NCBI RefSeq assembly: GCF_947499845.1
Contig: NZ_CANMPM010000004.1
Span: 1 to 64,000, forward strand
DNA: 64,000 nucleotides
Source: an uncultured Pseudokineococcus sp.
GTDB taxonomy: Bacteria > Actinomycetota > Actinomycetes > Actinomycetales > Quadrisphaeraceae
Direction: 5' to 3'
Positions 8,361 through 17,276 of the stretch are shown one piece after another. Every line of letters begins with the position of its first letter. Within the stretch, counting starts at the first letter, position 1. The notes below the pieces were generated by a model that was given only the letters and a program-made list of their open reading frames with translations, was not told the origin of the DNA and searched no databases. The translations under genes and the position numbers were made by a program.

Positions 8361-8460
8361 GTGAGCGCGGACTTCGAGGGGCAGCCGACGGCGCGTCGTC
8401 CCGCGAAGTCCGCACCCGCGGCAGCCGCTCGGCGCGTCGTCCTCGAGATCCGCGTGCGAG
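8361..8460. repeat. 40-bp imperfect tandem duplication with inverted partner
   Basis: The segments 8381-8420 and 8421-8460 share GCAGCCG, GGCGCGTCGTC and a TCCGC end. The arm GCGGACTTCG at 8367-8376 is the exact reverse complement of 8404-8413. Confidence 0.6.
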
Positions 8461-8500
8461 GCGCTGCCGACCCTCCCTGGACGGGACCCCCGCGGAAGGG

Positions 8501-9004
8501 TCAGGGACCGAGGACGTCGACCAGGTCGGCGCTGGCGGGCAGCAGCTGGGCGCGCTCGTCGTCCCAGCGCAGGACGGCGGCGCAGGCCGTGCCGAGGCCG
8601 CCGAGGACCTGGGCGCGGCGGTCGGCCGCGCCGGGCGCGGACGACGGCCCGGCCAGCGCCACCGACAGTCCGGAGGCGCCCGGCTCGTGGCACACGAGGA
8701 CCGTCGTCGACGCGTCGGCGGCGTGCCGCTCGAGCACGGCGCCCAGGCGCGCGGGGCTCGCCTCGTAGACGTCCGGGTCCTCCACGAGGGGCCAGGCGTC
8801 GTCCGCGACGACGAGCTCGGCGGTGCGCCGCGCCCGCGCCGCGTCGGAGGAGACGACGACGTCCGGCGAGATGCCGCGCTCGCGCAGCGTCCGCCCGACG
8901 GCGCGGGCCTCGTCCTCACCCCGCGCCGTCAGCGGGCGGGCGTGGTCGGGGCCCGCGCCGGCCGGCACGGCCTGGGCGTGCCGGAGGACGACGAGGAGCG
9001 CCAG
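8501..9004 (-). CDS. sixA: SixA-like phosphohistidine phosphatase; CTG start
   Basis: This 167-residue member of the histidine phosphatase superfamily removes phosphate, in the SixA branch from phosphohistidine. The catalytic RHA motif lies in LLVVLRHAQAV (Arg8, His9), the second His in VLVCHEPGAS, and SSDAARARRTAEL is the usual third element. The first ATG/GTG/TTG in frame is GTG at 8968, which would delete the catalytic RHA. CTG at 9004 gives an N-terminus exactly like the family and sits 1 nt after the fabI stop, so translational coupling is likely. It is the last gene of fabG-fabI-sixA. Its substrate is unknown. Confidence 0.85.
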   Translation of the reverse strand: MALLVVLRHAQAVPAGAGPDHARPLTARGEDEARAVGRTLRERGISPDVVVSSDAARARRTAELVVADDAWPLVEDPDVYEASPARLGAVLERHAADASTTVLVCHEPGASGLSVALAGPSSAPGAADRRAQVLGGLGTACAAVLRWDDERAQLLPASADLVDVLGP

Positions 9005-9005
9005 C

Positions 9006-9767
9006 TCAGCTCCCCATCGCGTGGACGCCGCCGTCGACGTGCACGATCTCGCCCGTCGTCGCGGGGAACCAGTCCGACAGCAGCGCGACGCACGCGCGGG
9101 CCGCGGGCTCGGTGTCCGCGAGGTCCCAGCCGAGGGGGGCGCGCTCGGGCCAGCTGTTCTCGAAGGCCTCGAACCCGGGGATCGACTTGGCGGCCATCGT
9201 GCGCAGCGGACCCGCGGACACGAGGTTGACCCGCGTGCCCTCCGGCCCGAGGTCGCGGGCCAGGTAGCGCGCCACCGACTCGAAGGCCGCCTTGGCGACG
9301 CCCATCCAGTCGTAGACCGGCCAAGCGAAGCTGGCGTCGAAGGTGAGGCCGACGACGCTGGCGCGCTCCGCCATGAGCGGGCGCGCCGCCACCGCGAGGG
9401 ACTTGAGGCTGTAGGAGGAGATCTGCAGGGCCGCCGAGACGTCCTCCCAGCTCGCCGCCATGAAGTCGAAGGCGCCCTGCGGGGCGAAGCCGATGGAGTG
9501 CAGGACGCCGTCGAGGCCGTCGACGTGCTCGCGCACCCGCTCGGCGAGGGCGTCGAGGTCCTCCTGGTCGGAGACGTCGAGCTGCACGACGGGCGCCGGC
9601 TGCGGCAGGCGCCGGGCGATCGCCTGCGTGATGCGCATCTGGCGGCCGAAGGAGGTGAGCACGACCGTCGCGCCCTCCTGCTGCGCCACCTGCGCGACGC
9701 GGAAGGCGATCGACGCGTCGGTCAGGACCCCCGTGATGAGCAGTCGCTTGCCGTCCAGGATCCCCAT
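9006..9767 (-). CDS. fabI: Enoyl-[acyl-carrier-protein] reductase (NADH), FabI/InhA type
   Basis: Reduces trans-2-enoyl-ACP in the last step of each fatty-acid elongation cycle. This short-chain dehydrogenase fold of 253 residues has the FabI-type glycine motif GKRLLITGVLTDASIAF, HSIGFAPQGAF, and the active-site Tyr/Lys in YDWMGVAKAAFES. ATG at 9767 (MGILDGKRLL) is chosen because a GAGAAGGAC ribosome site precedes it; an upstream in-frame start at 9824 would add 19 unrelated residues. It follows fabG after 92 nt, the same pairing as mycobacterial mabA-inhA, and is followed directly by sixA. Confidence 0.95.
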   Translation of the reverse strand: MGILDGKRLLITGVLTDASIAFRVAQVAQQEGATVVLTSFGRQMRITQAIARRLPQPAPVVQLDVSDQEDLDALAERVREHVDGLDGVLHSIGFAPQGAFDFMAASWEDVSAALQISSYSLKSLAVAARPLMAERASVVGLTFDASFAWPVYDWMGVAKAAFESVARYLARDLGPEGTRVNLVSAGPLRTMAAKSIPGFEAFENSWPERAPLGWDLADTEPAARACVALLSDWFPATTGEIVHVDGGVHAMGS

Positions 9768-9859
9768 GCGCGTGCCGTCCTTCTCGATGTCGCGGTGCTC
9801 GTGGATTCTCGTGCTGCTGGTCACCCCGGCGACGGGCCGGGGCTCGGGTCGCGGGTGGG

Positions 9860-10759
<900 letters not shown>

Positions 10760-10760
10760 T

Positions 10761-10766
10761 TACCGT
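10761..10766 (+). promoter_or_regulatory. Predicted -10 of the DUF3099 gene (leaderless)
   Basis: TACCGT is followed by 7 nt and GTG at 10774. An in-frame GTG at 10768 is only 1 nt away, too close to be transcribed from this element, which decides the start choice. Confidence 0.5.
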
Positions 10767-10773
10767 AGTGGTC

Positions 10774-11379
10774 GTGGTCTCCACCAGCGCCTCGGGCGCT
10801 CAGCGGACCGCACCCGGCTCGCGCGGGCGCGGTCCCACGCCGACCCTCCCGCCCTCCGCCGACCGATCGACGCGGGCGCGCCGCCCGCACCGCGACGACG
10901 CCCCGGTGCAGCGCATCACCACCGCCCCCGTCGGGCAGCGGCAGCACCAGCAGCAGCAGATCGGCCGCTACCTGTGGTCCATGGGGATCCGCACGGCGTG
11001 CTTCGTCGTGGCCATCGTCCTCGCCCAGGCGGGCTACACGGCGCTCATGTGGGTCTTCGTCACCCTCGCCGTCGTCCTCCCCTACATCGCCGTCCTCGTC
11101 GCGAACGCGGGGCGCGAGACCGTCGGGCCGACGACCACCCAGGTGACGCCGCCCGCACGGCCGTCGATCACCGCGGCACCGCCGCGGCCGGCGGCCGAGC
11201 CCCCGCTCGTGGGCGAGGTCTTCCAGGGGCGGGTCTTCGACGCGGACGAGCCCACCGACGCCGGTCGCCCGGGCGCCGAGGGCACGGACCCGGGGAGCAC
11301 CGGCGCCGGTCCGAGGACCTGGGAGGCGGAGCGGCTCCGTCCGCCGGCCGACGGCGGCGACCGCCGCAGCGCGGCCTGA
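10774..11379 (+). CDS. DUF3099 family membrane protein
   Basis: This 201-residue protein has a disordered N-terminus, then two adjacent membrane helices (about residues 60-105) separated by a tight turn: MGIRTACFVVAIVLAQAG and MWVFVTLAVVLPYIAVLVA. A long hydrophilic tail follows with EPPLVGEVFQGRVFD. The two-helix core fits DUF3099, an actinobacterial family of unknown function commonly found beside fabG and SURF1, as here. The GTG at 10774 is favoured by the promoter position; GTG at 10768 is also in frame. Confidence 0.75.
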   Translation: MVSTSASGAQRTAPGSRGRGPTPTLPPSADRSTRARRPHRDDAPVQRITTAPVGQRQHQQQQIGRYLWSMGIRTACFVVAIVLAQAGYTALMWVFVTLAVVLPYIAVLVANAGRETVGPTTTQVTPPARPSITAAPPRPAAEPPLVGEVFQGRVFDADEPTDAGRPGAEGTDPGSTGAGPRTWEAERLRPPADGGDRRSAA

Positions 11380-11789
11380 CGGACCCCCGCGCCGGCTCAC
11401 GCCGCCCCACCCGGAGCGCGTGGAGCGGGTCGCCGAGGCCCGTCTCCCCGGTGGGGTGGTCGTCTGCCCGGACGGGCGACGTCGCCGTCGCGGAGGCGCA
11501 AGCGCCTCTTCTCGCCGGGTGCTGCGTGCCATACTCGTCCCCGGCGCCGCCCGTCCCCCCCGTCGGGCGCGCGCCGACGACGCCGGGCGGCGTCTCCCCC
11601 GTCGCCGCCCGGCGTCGTCCTCGTTCCCGGCCCTGCTCGTCGCCGGCCCTCCTCGTCCCCGGCCCCGCACGAGCACGACGTCCGGTCCCGCACGACGTCC
11701 GACCGCGGGCCGGCTCCTGCGCCGGACGGTCCGGAGCGCCGGCACGGGGCCCGTCGTGGGCGACGGAGCGGGGGGAGGACACTGGGCTC
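11380..11789. other. Intergenic region, no supported gene
   Basis: This 410-bp gap holds a hairpin with a short T tract, a CATACT hexamer at about 11531-11536 preceded by TGC that could act as an extended -10, and C/G-rich repeats of a CTCGTCCCCGGCCC-like unit around 11605-11670. Open frames here show no family resemblance. Confidence 0.45.
11493..11512 (+). terminator. Rho-independent-like terminator after the DUF3099 gene
   Basis: GAGGCGC and GCGCCTC (11493-11499 and 11502-11508) flank a 2-nt loop and are followed by TTCT. It is 114 nt beyond the DUF3099 stop. Confidence 0.45.
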
Positions 11790-12059
11790 GTGCCCGACTC
11801 CCCCGGCAGCCCGACCCCGCCCCCGCCGGCGGCTCCCGCGGACGGCCCCGCGGGCCCGCTCGTGTGCAGCGCGCGCGGCTGCCGCGCCCCGGCCGCGTGG
11901 GGCCTGCGCTGGAACAACCCCCGGCTGCACGCGCCGGAGCGGCGCAAGACGTGGCTCGCGTGCCCCGACCACCGGGAGCACCTGTCCACCCACCTCGCCG
12001 AGCGGTCCTTCCTGCGCGACGTCGTCGCCGTCGACGAGCTGCCGGGCGGTCGGGAGTAG
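11790..12059 (+). CDS. Small conserved actinobacterial protein with Cys/His motif
   Basis: This is an 89-residue protein. A Pro-rich N-terminus is followed by LVCSARGCRAPAAWGLRWNN, then HAPERRKTWLACPDHREHL and a short helical tail. The Cys-x4-Cys and CPDH pairs could bind zinc; that is inference. Homologues just upstream of SURF1 are common in actinomycetes and are sometimes misnamed acetone carboxylase. The start is GTG at 11790 with a strong GGGGGAGGA site. It ends 3 nt before the SURF1 gene and is surely co-transcribed. Confidence 0.75.
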   Translation: MPDSPGSPTPPPPAAPADGPAGPLVCSARGCRAPAAWGLRWNNPRLHAPERRKTWLACPDHREHLSTHLAERSFLRDVVAVDELPGGRE

Positions 12060-12062
12060 CCC

Positions 12063-13070
12063 GTGCGCTTCCTGCTGACGCCCCGCTGGCTCGCCGGCCT
12101 CGCCCTGGCGGTCGCCTTCGCGCTCGTGTGCGTCTCCCTCGGCCTCTGGCAGTGGGACCGCCGCACGGCGCGGCACGCGGCCAACATGCTCATCACCGAG
12201 AACTACGGGCAGCCGGCGGTCGACCCCGCGTCCCTCCTGCCCCCGAGCGGTGAGCTCCTGCCCACGGCGGACGAGTGGCGCCCCGTGGAGGCCACCGGCC
12301 GCTACCTGCCCGAGGGCACCGTCCTCCTGCGCCAGCGGCCCCTCGACGGCACCAACGGCTTCCACGTGCTCGTCCCGCTGCTCCTCGACGGCAGCACGAC
12401 GACCGCTGAGGGGACGACCGGCGACGGACCGGCGCGGGCGCTGCTCGTCGACCGGGGCTTCCTGCCCTCCGGCGACGACGCCGGGGCCGTCGACGTGCCC
12501 CCGCCGCCGGCCGGGGAGGTGACGACCGTCGTGCACCTGCGCCCCGCCGAGGAGCCCTACGGGCAGGCACCGGCCGGGCAGACGCGCACCATCGACACGG
12601 CGGGGCTGGCCGGGCGAGCTCCCACGAGCGGTGCGCTGGACGCCGCCGGGGCACAGCTCGTCGGCGGCGCGTACGGCGTGCTCGCCGAGGAGGTGCCCGC
12701 GGCGTCGACGGCGCCCCAGCTCCTCCCCGCCCCGCCCGTCGACGAGGGGCCGCACCTGTCCTACGCCTTCCAGTGGTGGGTGTTCGCCGCCGGCGGCTTC
12801 GTCGGGTACGGCGTCGTCGCGCGCCGCCACGCCGCCGACCTGCGCGCCGAGGCCGCGGGTCCGGGGGCGGTCACGGGCGACGGGCCGGACCCGGACGAGC
12901 GGCCGGGTCCCCGCGACGGCGCCGACCCCGCACGACGGCGCCGAGCGCCCCGGCGGCCGAGCGCCGAGGAGGAGGAGGACGCGCTCGTCGACGCCGCCGA
13001 GCGCGACGAGCTGGTCCGAGGCGCGGGCGAGCGGTCGGCGCTCGAGGACGGCGCGGCGGGCCGCCGCTAG
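12063..13070 (+). CDS. SURF1 family cytochrome oxidase assembly protein
   Basis: A membrane protein assisting haem A insertion or assembly of cytochrome c oxidase. Two membrane helices flank an outside domain: residues about 8-26 (LAGLALAVAFALVCVSLGL, followed by WQWDRR, the family hallmark) and about 238-257 (YAFQWWVFAAGGFVGYGVV). Between them lie GRYLPEGTVLLRQRPLDG and the LLVDRGFLP motif. The final 75 residues are a charged disordered tail rich in Arg, Asp and Glu, longer than usual. The GTG start follows the small upstream gene. The stop overlaps the convergent ABC exporter stop in a shared CTAG. Confidence 0.92.
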   Translation: MRFLLTPRWLAGLALAVAFALVCVSLGLWQWDRRTARHAANMLITENYGQPAVDPASLLPPSGELLPTADEWRPVEATGRYLPEGTVLLRQRPLDGTNGFHVLVPLLLDGSTTTAEGTTGDGPARALLVDRGFLPSGDDAGAVDVPPPPAGEVTTVVHLRPAEEPYGQAPAGQTRTIDTAGLAGRAPTSGALDAAGAQLVGGAYGVLAEEVPAASTAPQLLPAPPVDEGPHLSYAFQWWVFAAGGFVGYGVVARRHAADLRAEAAGPGAVTGDGPDPDERPGPRDGADPARRRRAPRRPSAEEEEDALVDAAERDELVRGAGERSALEDGAAGRR

Positions 13071-15109
13071 GGAGCCGGCCGAGGAGCGGGGGGACGCCGC
13101 CCGCCCGCCGGCCCGGCGGCCCCGTCGCCGCGGTCGAGGTCGCCCCCCTCGGCGTCGTCCCCCGCGTCCCCGGGGGGTCCGCCGGCCCCGACCAGCTGGG
13201 TGCGGTGCAGCACCGCGTACGGGCCGCCCTGCGCCAGCAGCTCCTCGTGCGTCCCGGTCTGGACGACGCGGCCGGCGTCGACGACGGCGATGAGGTCGGC
13301 GCTGCGCACGGTCGAGAGGCGGTGGGCGATGACGATGCTCGTGCGCCCCTCGAGCGCGCGCTCGAGGGCCCGCTGCACGGCCGCCTCGGAGCGGGAGTCG
13401 AGGTGCGCCGTCGCCTCGTCGAGGACGACGACGTCCGGTGCCTTGAGGAGCAGGCGCGCGAGGGCGACGCGCTGCTTCTCGCCGCCCGAGAGCCGGTGGC
13501 CGCGGTCGCCGACGACCGTGTCGAGGCCCTCCGGCAGGTCGCGGACGACGTCGAGGACCTGCGCCGCCTCGAGCGCCGCGAGCAGCTCCGCCTCGCTCGC
13601 CCCCGGGCGCGCGTAGAGGAGGTTGGCCCGCACCGTGTCGTGGAAGAGGTGGGCGTCCTGGGTGACGACGCCGATGCGGTCGTGCACCGACGCCAGGCGG
13701 GCCTCGCGCAGGTCCACGCCGCCCACGAGGACGCGCCCCTCGGTCGGGTCGTACAGGCGCGCCACGAGGGCCGTGGCCGTCGTCTTGCCGGCGCCGCTGC
13801 GACCCACCAGGGCGAGCACCTGCCCGGCCGGCACGTGGAGGTCGACGTCCGCGAGGGCGGGGCCGCCCCGGGGGCCGTCGGCAGTCACGACCTCCGGGCG
13901 CCCCTCCCCGCCGTGCCCGTCCACGTCGTCGTCCGACGCCGCGGCGTCCGCCGTCACCGCCTCGAGCGAGCGGAGCCCGCCCTCCCCCGCGCGCGGGTAG
14001 GTGAAGCCGACGCCGTCGAGCCGCACGTCGAGGGGTCCCTCGGGCAGGTCGACCGCGCCCTCGACCTCGACGAGGGGCGAGGGCAGGTCGAGCACCTCGA
14101 AGACGCGCTCGAAGCTGACGAGCGCGCTCATGACGTCGACGCGCACGTTGGCGAGCGAGGTGATGGGGCCGTACAGGCGCCCCATGAGCGCCGCGAGCGC
14201 CACGACGGTGCCGACCTCGAAGCGGCCGCCGATCGCGAGCAGCCCGCCGACGCCGTAGACGAGCGCCGTCGCCAGGGCCGTGACGGTCGTCAGGGCGGTG
14301 AAGAAGACGCGGTTCGACATGGCGATGGACGTGCCGATGCGGCGCACCCGGTCGGCCCGCTCGCGGAACTGCTCGTCCTCCTCCTCGGGACGCCCGTAGA
14401 GGGTGACGAGCAGGGCGCCGGCCACGTTGAAGCGCTCGGTCATGCGCGTGCCGAGGTCGGCGTTGAGCTCCATGGACCGCCGGGTCAGGCCCGACAGGCG
14501 CCGACCCACGCGGCGGGCGGGCACCCAGAACAGCGGGAGGAGGAGCAGCACGGCGAGCAGGAGCACCGGCGCCTGGCTGAGGACGACGCCGCCCGCCAGC
14601 ACCAGGAGGACGACGTTGGAGACGACGGACTGCAGCGTCGTCGTGAAGGCCTGCTGGGCGCCGCTGACGTCGGTGTTGAGGCGCGTCACGAGGGCGCCGG
14701 TCTGCGCCCGGGTGAAGAAGGAGACGGGCTGGCGCTGGACGTGCGCGAAGACCGACGTGCGCAGGTCGTAGATGAGGCCCTCGCCGATGCGGGAGGAGTA
14801 CCAGCGCTGCGCGAGGGTGATGCCGCCCTCGACGAGGGCGAGCGCGGCCACGACGCCGGCGACGCCGAGCACGACCCCGCGGTCGCCCGCGACGACGCCG
14901 CGGTTGATGAGCACGGCCAGCAGCAGGGGCGTCGCGACGGCGGCCGCCGAGCTGAGGACGACGAGGACGAGGAAGACCGCGAGCTGCCGGCGGTAGGGCC
15001 GCGCGAGGTCGCCGATGCGCCGCCACGTCTCGCGGCTGACCCCGCCGCTGCGCAGCGAGGGGTCGCGGGTGAAGCTCCGCAGCGTCGTCCACGACGCGCC
15101 GTGGCTCAC
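13067..15109 (-). CDS. ABC exporter, fused membrane and ATPase domains
   Basis: This 680-residue half-transporter would act as a homodimer. A six-helix exporter domain (residues about 30-330) precedes an ATPase with Walker A VGRSGAGKTTATAL, Q-loop VTQDAHLFHDT, signature LSGGEKQRVALARLLL, Walker B VVVLDEAT and switch IVIAHRLST. It resembles multidrug/lipid exporters of the MsbA/LmrA class; the substrate is unknown. An acidic 40-residue insertion (about 377-416, with ASDDDVDGHGGEG) interrupts the start of the ATPase domain before Walker A. The start is GTG at 15109. No partner exporter is nearby. Confidence 0.92.
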   Translation of the reverse strand: MSHGASWTTLRSFTRDPSLRSGGVSRETWRRIGDLARPYRRQLAVFLVLVVLSSAAAVATPLLLAVLINRGVVAGDRGVVLGVAGVVAALALVEGGITLAQRWYSSRIGEGLIYDLRTSVFAHVQRQPVSFFTRAQTGALVTRLNTDVSGAQQAFTTTLQSVVSNVVLLVLAGGVVLSQAPVLLLAVLLLLPLFWVPARRVGRRLSGLTRRSMELNADLGTRMTERFNVAGALLVTLYGRPEEEDEQFRERADRVRRIGTSIAMSNRVFFTALTTVTALATALVYGVGGLLAIGGRFEVGTVVALAALMGRLYGPITSLANVRVDVMSALVSFERVFEVLDLPSPLVEVEGAVDLPEGPLDVRLDGVGFTYPRAGEGGLRSLEAVTADAAASDDDVDGHGGEGRPEVVTADGPRGGPALADVDLHVPAGQVLALVGRSGAGKTTATALVARLYDPTEGRVLVGGVDLREARLASVHDRIGVVTQDAHLFHDTVRANLLYARPGASEAELLAALEAAQVLDVVRDLPEGLDTVVGDRGHRLSGGEKQRVALARLLLKAPDVVVLDEATAHLDSRSEAAVQRALERALEGRTSIVIAHRLSTVRSADLIAVVDAGRVVQTGTHEELLAQGGPYAVLHRTQLVGAGGPPGDAGDDAEGGDLDRGDGAAGPAGGRRPPAPRPAP

Positions 15110-15176
15110 GCGACGACCGTCCGCGGTGCGGCCGGTCGACCGGCGGCGCCGGCGTCCCGGGCCGGGCGCGCGGCGC

Positions 15177-15437
15177 TCAGGAGGCGGCGCGGCGCCGGGT
15201 GCTGCCGCCCCGCCCGCGCAGCGCGGTGCCGCCCTCGCTCAGCAGCCGGTGGACGAACCCGTACGACAGGCCCTCCTCGCCGGCGAGCTGGCGGATGCTC
15301 GAGCCCTCGCCGTACCGGGCGCCCAGGCGCTGCTGCAGCGCCGAGCGCTCGTCGGCGCTCATCCGGCGGCGGCTCGCCGCCGTCTCCGCCGCGCCAGCGT
15401 CCTCGCCCCGCTCCGACCCGTCCGGCGTCGCTGCCAC
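15177..15437 (-). CDS. Small helix-turn-helix protein
   Basis: An 86-residue protein. After a disordered acidic start comes SADERSALQQRLGARYGEG and a helix-turn-helix, SSIRQLAGEEGLSYGFVHRL (about residues 48-68), then a basic tail RGRGGSTRRRAAS. This fits the small actinobacterial DNA-binding proteins annotated only as helix-turn-helix domain-containing. The start is GTG at 15437 with GAGGAGG 6-7 nt upstream; an in-frame ATG at residue 26 is the alternative. Its target is unknown. It lies between the ABC exporter and the ABC-F gene on the same strand. Confidence 0.75.
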   Translation of the reverse strand: MAATPDGSERGEDAGAAETAASRRRMSADERSALQQRLGARYGEGSSIRQLAGEEGLSYGFVHRLLSEGGTALRGRGGSTRRRAAS

Positions 15438-15593
15438 GACCGACCTCCTCGACCCACCGCTCCGAGCGGCCCCGGCGGCCGCCTCCCCCGGCGGTCGCCC
15501 CACGGCCCCGCCGGGCGCTCACGGGATCATCACCCCGCGCACCGACGACGGCCACCCGGGCGCCGGCCGCGCCGGCGTCGTCCCCTCCCGCCC

Positions 15594-17195
15594 TCAGGCC
15601 AGCTGGACGAGCTCGGCGTACGAGGGGTTCCACAGGTCCTCCGTGCCGTCGGGCAGCACGACGACGCGCTCGGGCTCGAGCGCCTCGACGGCGCCCTCGT
15701 CGTGCGTGACGAGGACGACGGCGCCCTCGTAGCGCTGCAGGGCGCCGAGCACCTCGGCGCGCGACGCCGGGTCGAGGTTGTTCGTCGGCTCGTCCAGCAG
15801 GAGGACGTTGGCGGCCGAGACGACGAGCGTCGCCAGCGCGAGGCGGGTCTTCTCGCCGCCGGAGAGCACCGACACCGGCTTGTCCGAGTCGTCACCGGTG
15901 AAGAGGAAGGAGCCGAGGACGCTGCGGACCTCGGTGTCCCCGAGGTCCGGCGCCGCCGTCCGCATGTTCTCCAGGACCGACCGGTCCGGGTCGAGCGTCT
16001 CGTGCTCCTGGGCGTAGTAGCCGAGGCGCAGCCCGTGGCCGGGGACGACCCGGCCGTCGCCGTCGCTCCGCTCGACGCCGGCGAGCATGCGCAGCAGCGT
16101 CGTCTTCCCCGCGCCGTTGAGGCCGAGCACGACGACGCGGCTGCCCTTGTCGATCGCGAGGTCGACGCCCGTGAAGACCTCGAGCGAGCCGTAGGTCTTG
16201 CTGAGGTCCACCGCGGTGACGGGGGTGCGCCCGCAGGGCGCCGGCTGCGGGAAGCGCAGCTTGGCCACGCGGTCCTGCTGGCGCACGTCCTCGAGCCCGC
16301 TGACGAGCTTCTCGGCGCGCTTGGCCATGTTCTGCGCGGCGACGGCCTTGGTGGCCTTCGCCCGCATCTTGTCGGCCTGCGCCATGAGCGTCGACGCCTT
16401 CTTCTCGGCGTTGGCGCGCTCGCGCTGCCGGCGCTTCTCGTCCGTGGCCCGCGCCGCGAGGTACGCCTTCCACCCGACGTTGTAGACGTCGACCACCGAC
16501 CGGTTGGCGTCGAGGTGCATGACCTTGGTGACGACGGCCTCGAGCAGCTCGACGTCGTGGCTGATGACCACGAGGCCCCCGCTGTGGCGGGCCAGGTGCT
16601 CGCGCAGCCAGGAGATGGAGTCGGCGTCGAGGTGGTTCGTCGGCTCGTCGAGCAGCAGCGTCTCCGCGCCGGAGAAGAGGACCCGCGCGAGCTCGACGCG
16701 GCGGCGCTGGCCCCCGGAGAGGGTCTTCAGCGGCTGGTCGAGCACGCGCGGCGGCAGCGCCAGGTTGGCCGCGATGGCCGCGGCCTCGCTCTCGGCCGTG
16801 TAGCCGCCCTGCGTCGTGAAGTCGGCGTCCAGGCGCGCCCACCGCGCCATCGCCTTCTCACGGACCGCCTCGTCGTCGCTGGCCATCCCGACCTCGGCGG
16901 TCCGCAGGCCCGCGACGATGCGGTCGAGGCCGCGCACGGCGAGGATCCGGTCGCGCGCCAGGACCTCGGGGTCGCCGGCGCGCGGGTCCTGCGGCAGGTA
17001 GCCGACGGGTCCGCTCCGCGTGATGGTGCCGCCCGCGGGCTGGGTCTCCCCCGCGAGCGTGCGCGTCAGCGTCGTCTTGCCCGCCCCGTTGCGGCCGACG
17101 AGCCCGACCCGGTCGCCCGGGCCGACGCGGAAGGTGGCGCCGCCGAGCAGCAGGCGCGCTCCGGCGCGCAGCTCGACGTCCTGTGCAGTGATCAC
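15594..17195 (-). CDS. ABC-F family ATPase (ribosome-associated)
   Basis: This 533-residue protein has two ATPase domains and no membrane segments. Walker A motifs are GRNGAGKTTLTRTL and GLNGAGKTTLLRML. Signatures are LSGGQRRRVELARVLFS and LSGGEKTRLALATLVV. Walker B motifs are LLLDEPTNHLDADS and LLLDEPTNNLDPAS. The charged linker between them (about residues 235-305, with QRERANAEKKASTLMAQ) is the P-site tRNA interaction motif region. ABC-F proteins act on ribosomes in translation control or antibiotic protection; which role applies here cannot be told. The start is GTG at 17195, about 50 nt after a TACCAT -10. Confidence 0.93.
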   Translation of the reverse strand: MITAQDVELRAGARLLLGGATFRVGPGDRVGLVGRNGAGKTTLTRTLAGETQPAGGTITRSGPVGYLPQDPRAGDPEVLARDRILAVRGLDRIVAGLRTAEVGMASDDEAVREKAMARWARLDADFTTQGGYTAESEAAAIAANLALPPRVLDQPLKTLSGGQRRRVELARVLFSGAETLLLDEPTNHLDADSISWLREHLARHSGGLVVISHDVELLEAVVTKVMHLDANRSVVDVYNVGWKAYLAARATDEKRRQRERANAEKKASTLMAQADKMRAKATKAVAAQNMAKRAEKLVSGLEDVRQQDRVAKLRFPQPAPCGRTPVTAVDLSKTYGSLEVFTGVDLAIDKGSRVVVLGLNGAGKTTLLRMLAGVERSDGDGRVVPGHGLRLGYYAQEHETLDPDRSVLENMRTAAPDLGDTEVRSVLGSFLFTGDDSDKPVSVLSGGEKTRLALATLVVSAANVLLLDEPTNNLDPASRAEVLGALQRYEGAVVLVTHDEGAVEALEPERVVVLPDGTEDLWNPSYAELVQLA

Positions 17196-17252
17196 GTGGG
17201 CCCTCCGGGGCGGTGCGCCGGCGCTCGCGGGGCGCGGCGTGGTGCGGTCTCG

Positions 17253-17258
17253 ATGGTA
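17253..17258 (-). promoter_or_regulatory. Predicted -10 of the ABC-F gene
   Basis: The minus strand reads TACCAT. The predicted start near 17246 gives a leader of about 50 nt with a GGAGGG site before the GTG at 17195. Confidence 0.4.
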
Positions 17259-17276
17259 CGGACGCCGCCGCCCTGC

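Larger units (their letters stand above)
8079..8500. other. Repeat-rich intergenic region without a supported gene
   Basis: This 422-bp gap separates the lipoprotein start from the sixA stop. It holds the lipoprotein promoter at its left end, a five-copy cluster of a 17-22 bp motif in both orientations, and a 40-bp imperfect tandem duplication with an inverted partner. Open frames through it just reflect the repeats. Confidence 0.6.

Noticed and set aside
11397-15092. A minus-strand open frame of over 1200 codons
   Set aside because: It runs out of frame over the ABC exporter and antisense to SURF1. The composition is Arg/Pro/Ala-rich with no motifs, so it is a shadow.
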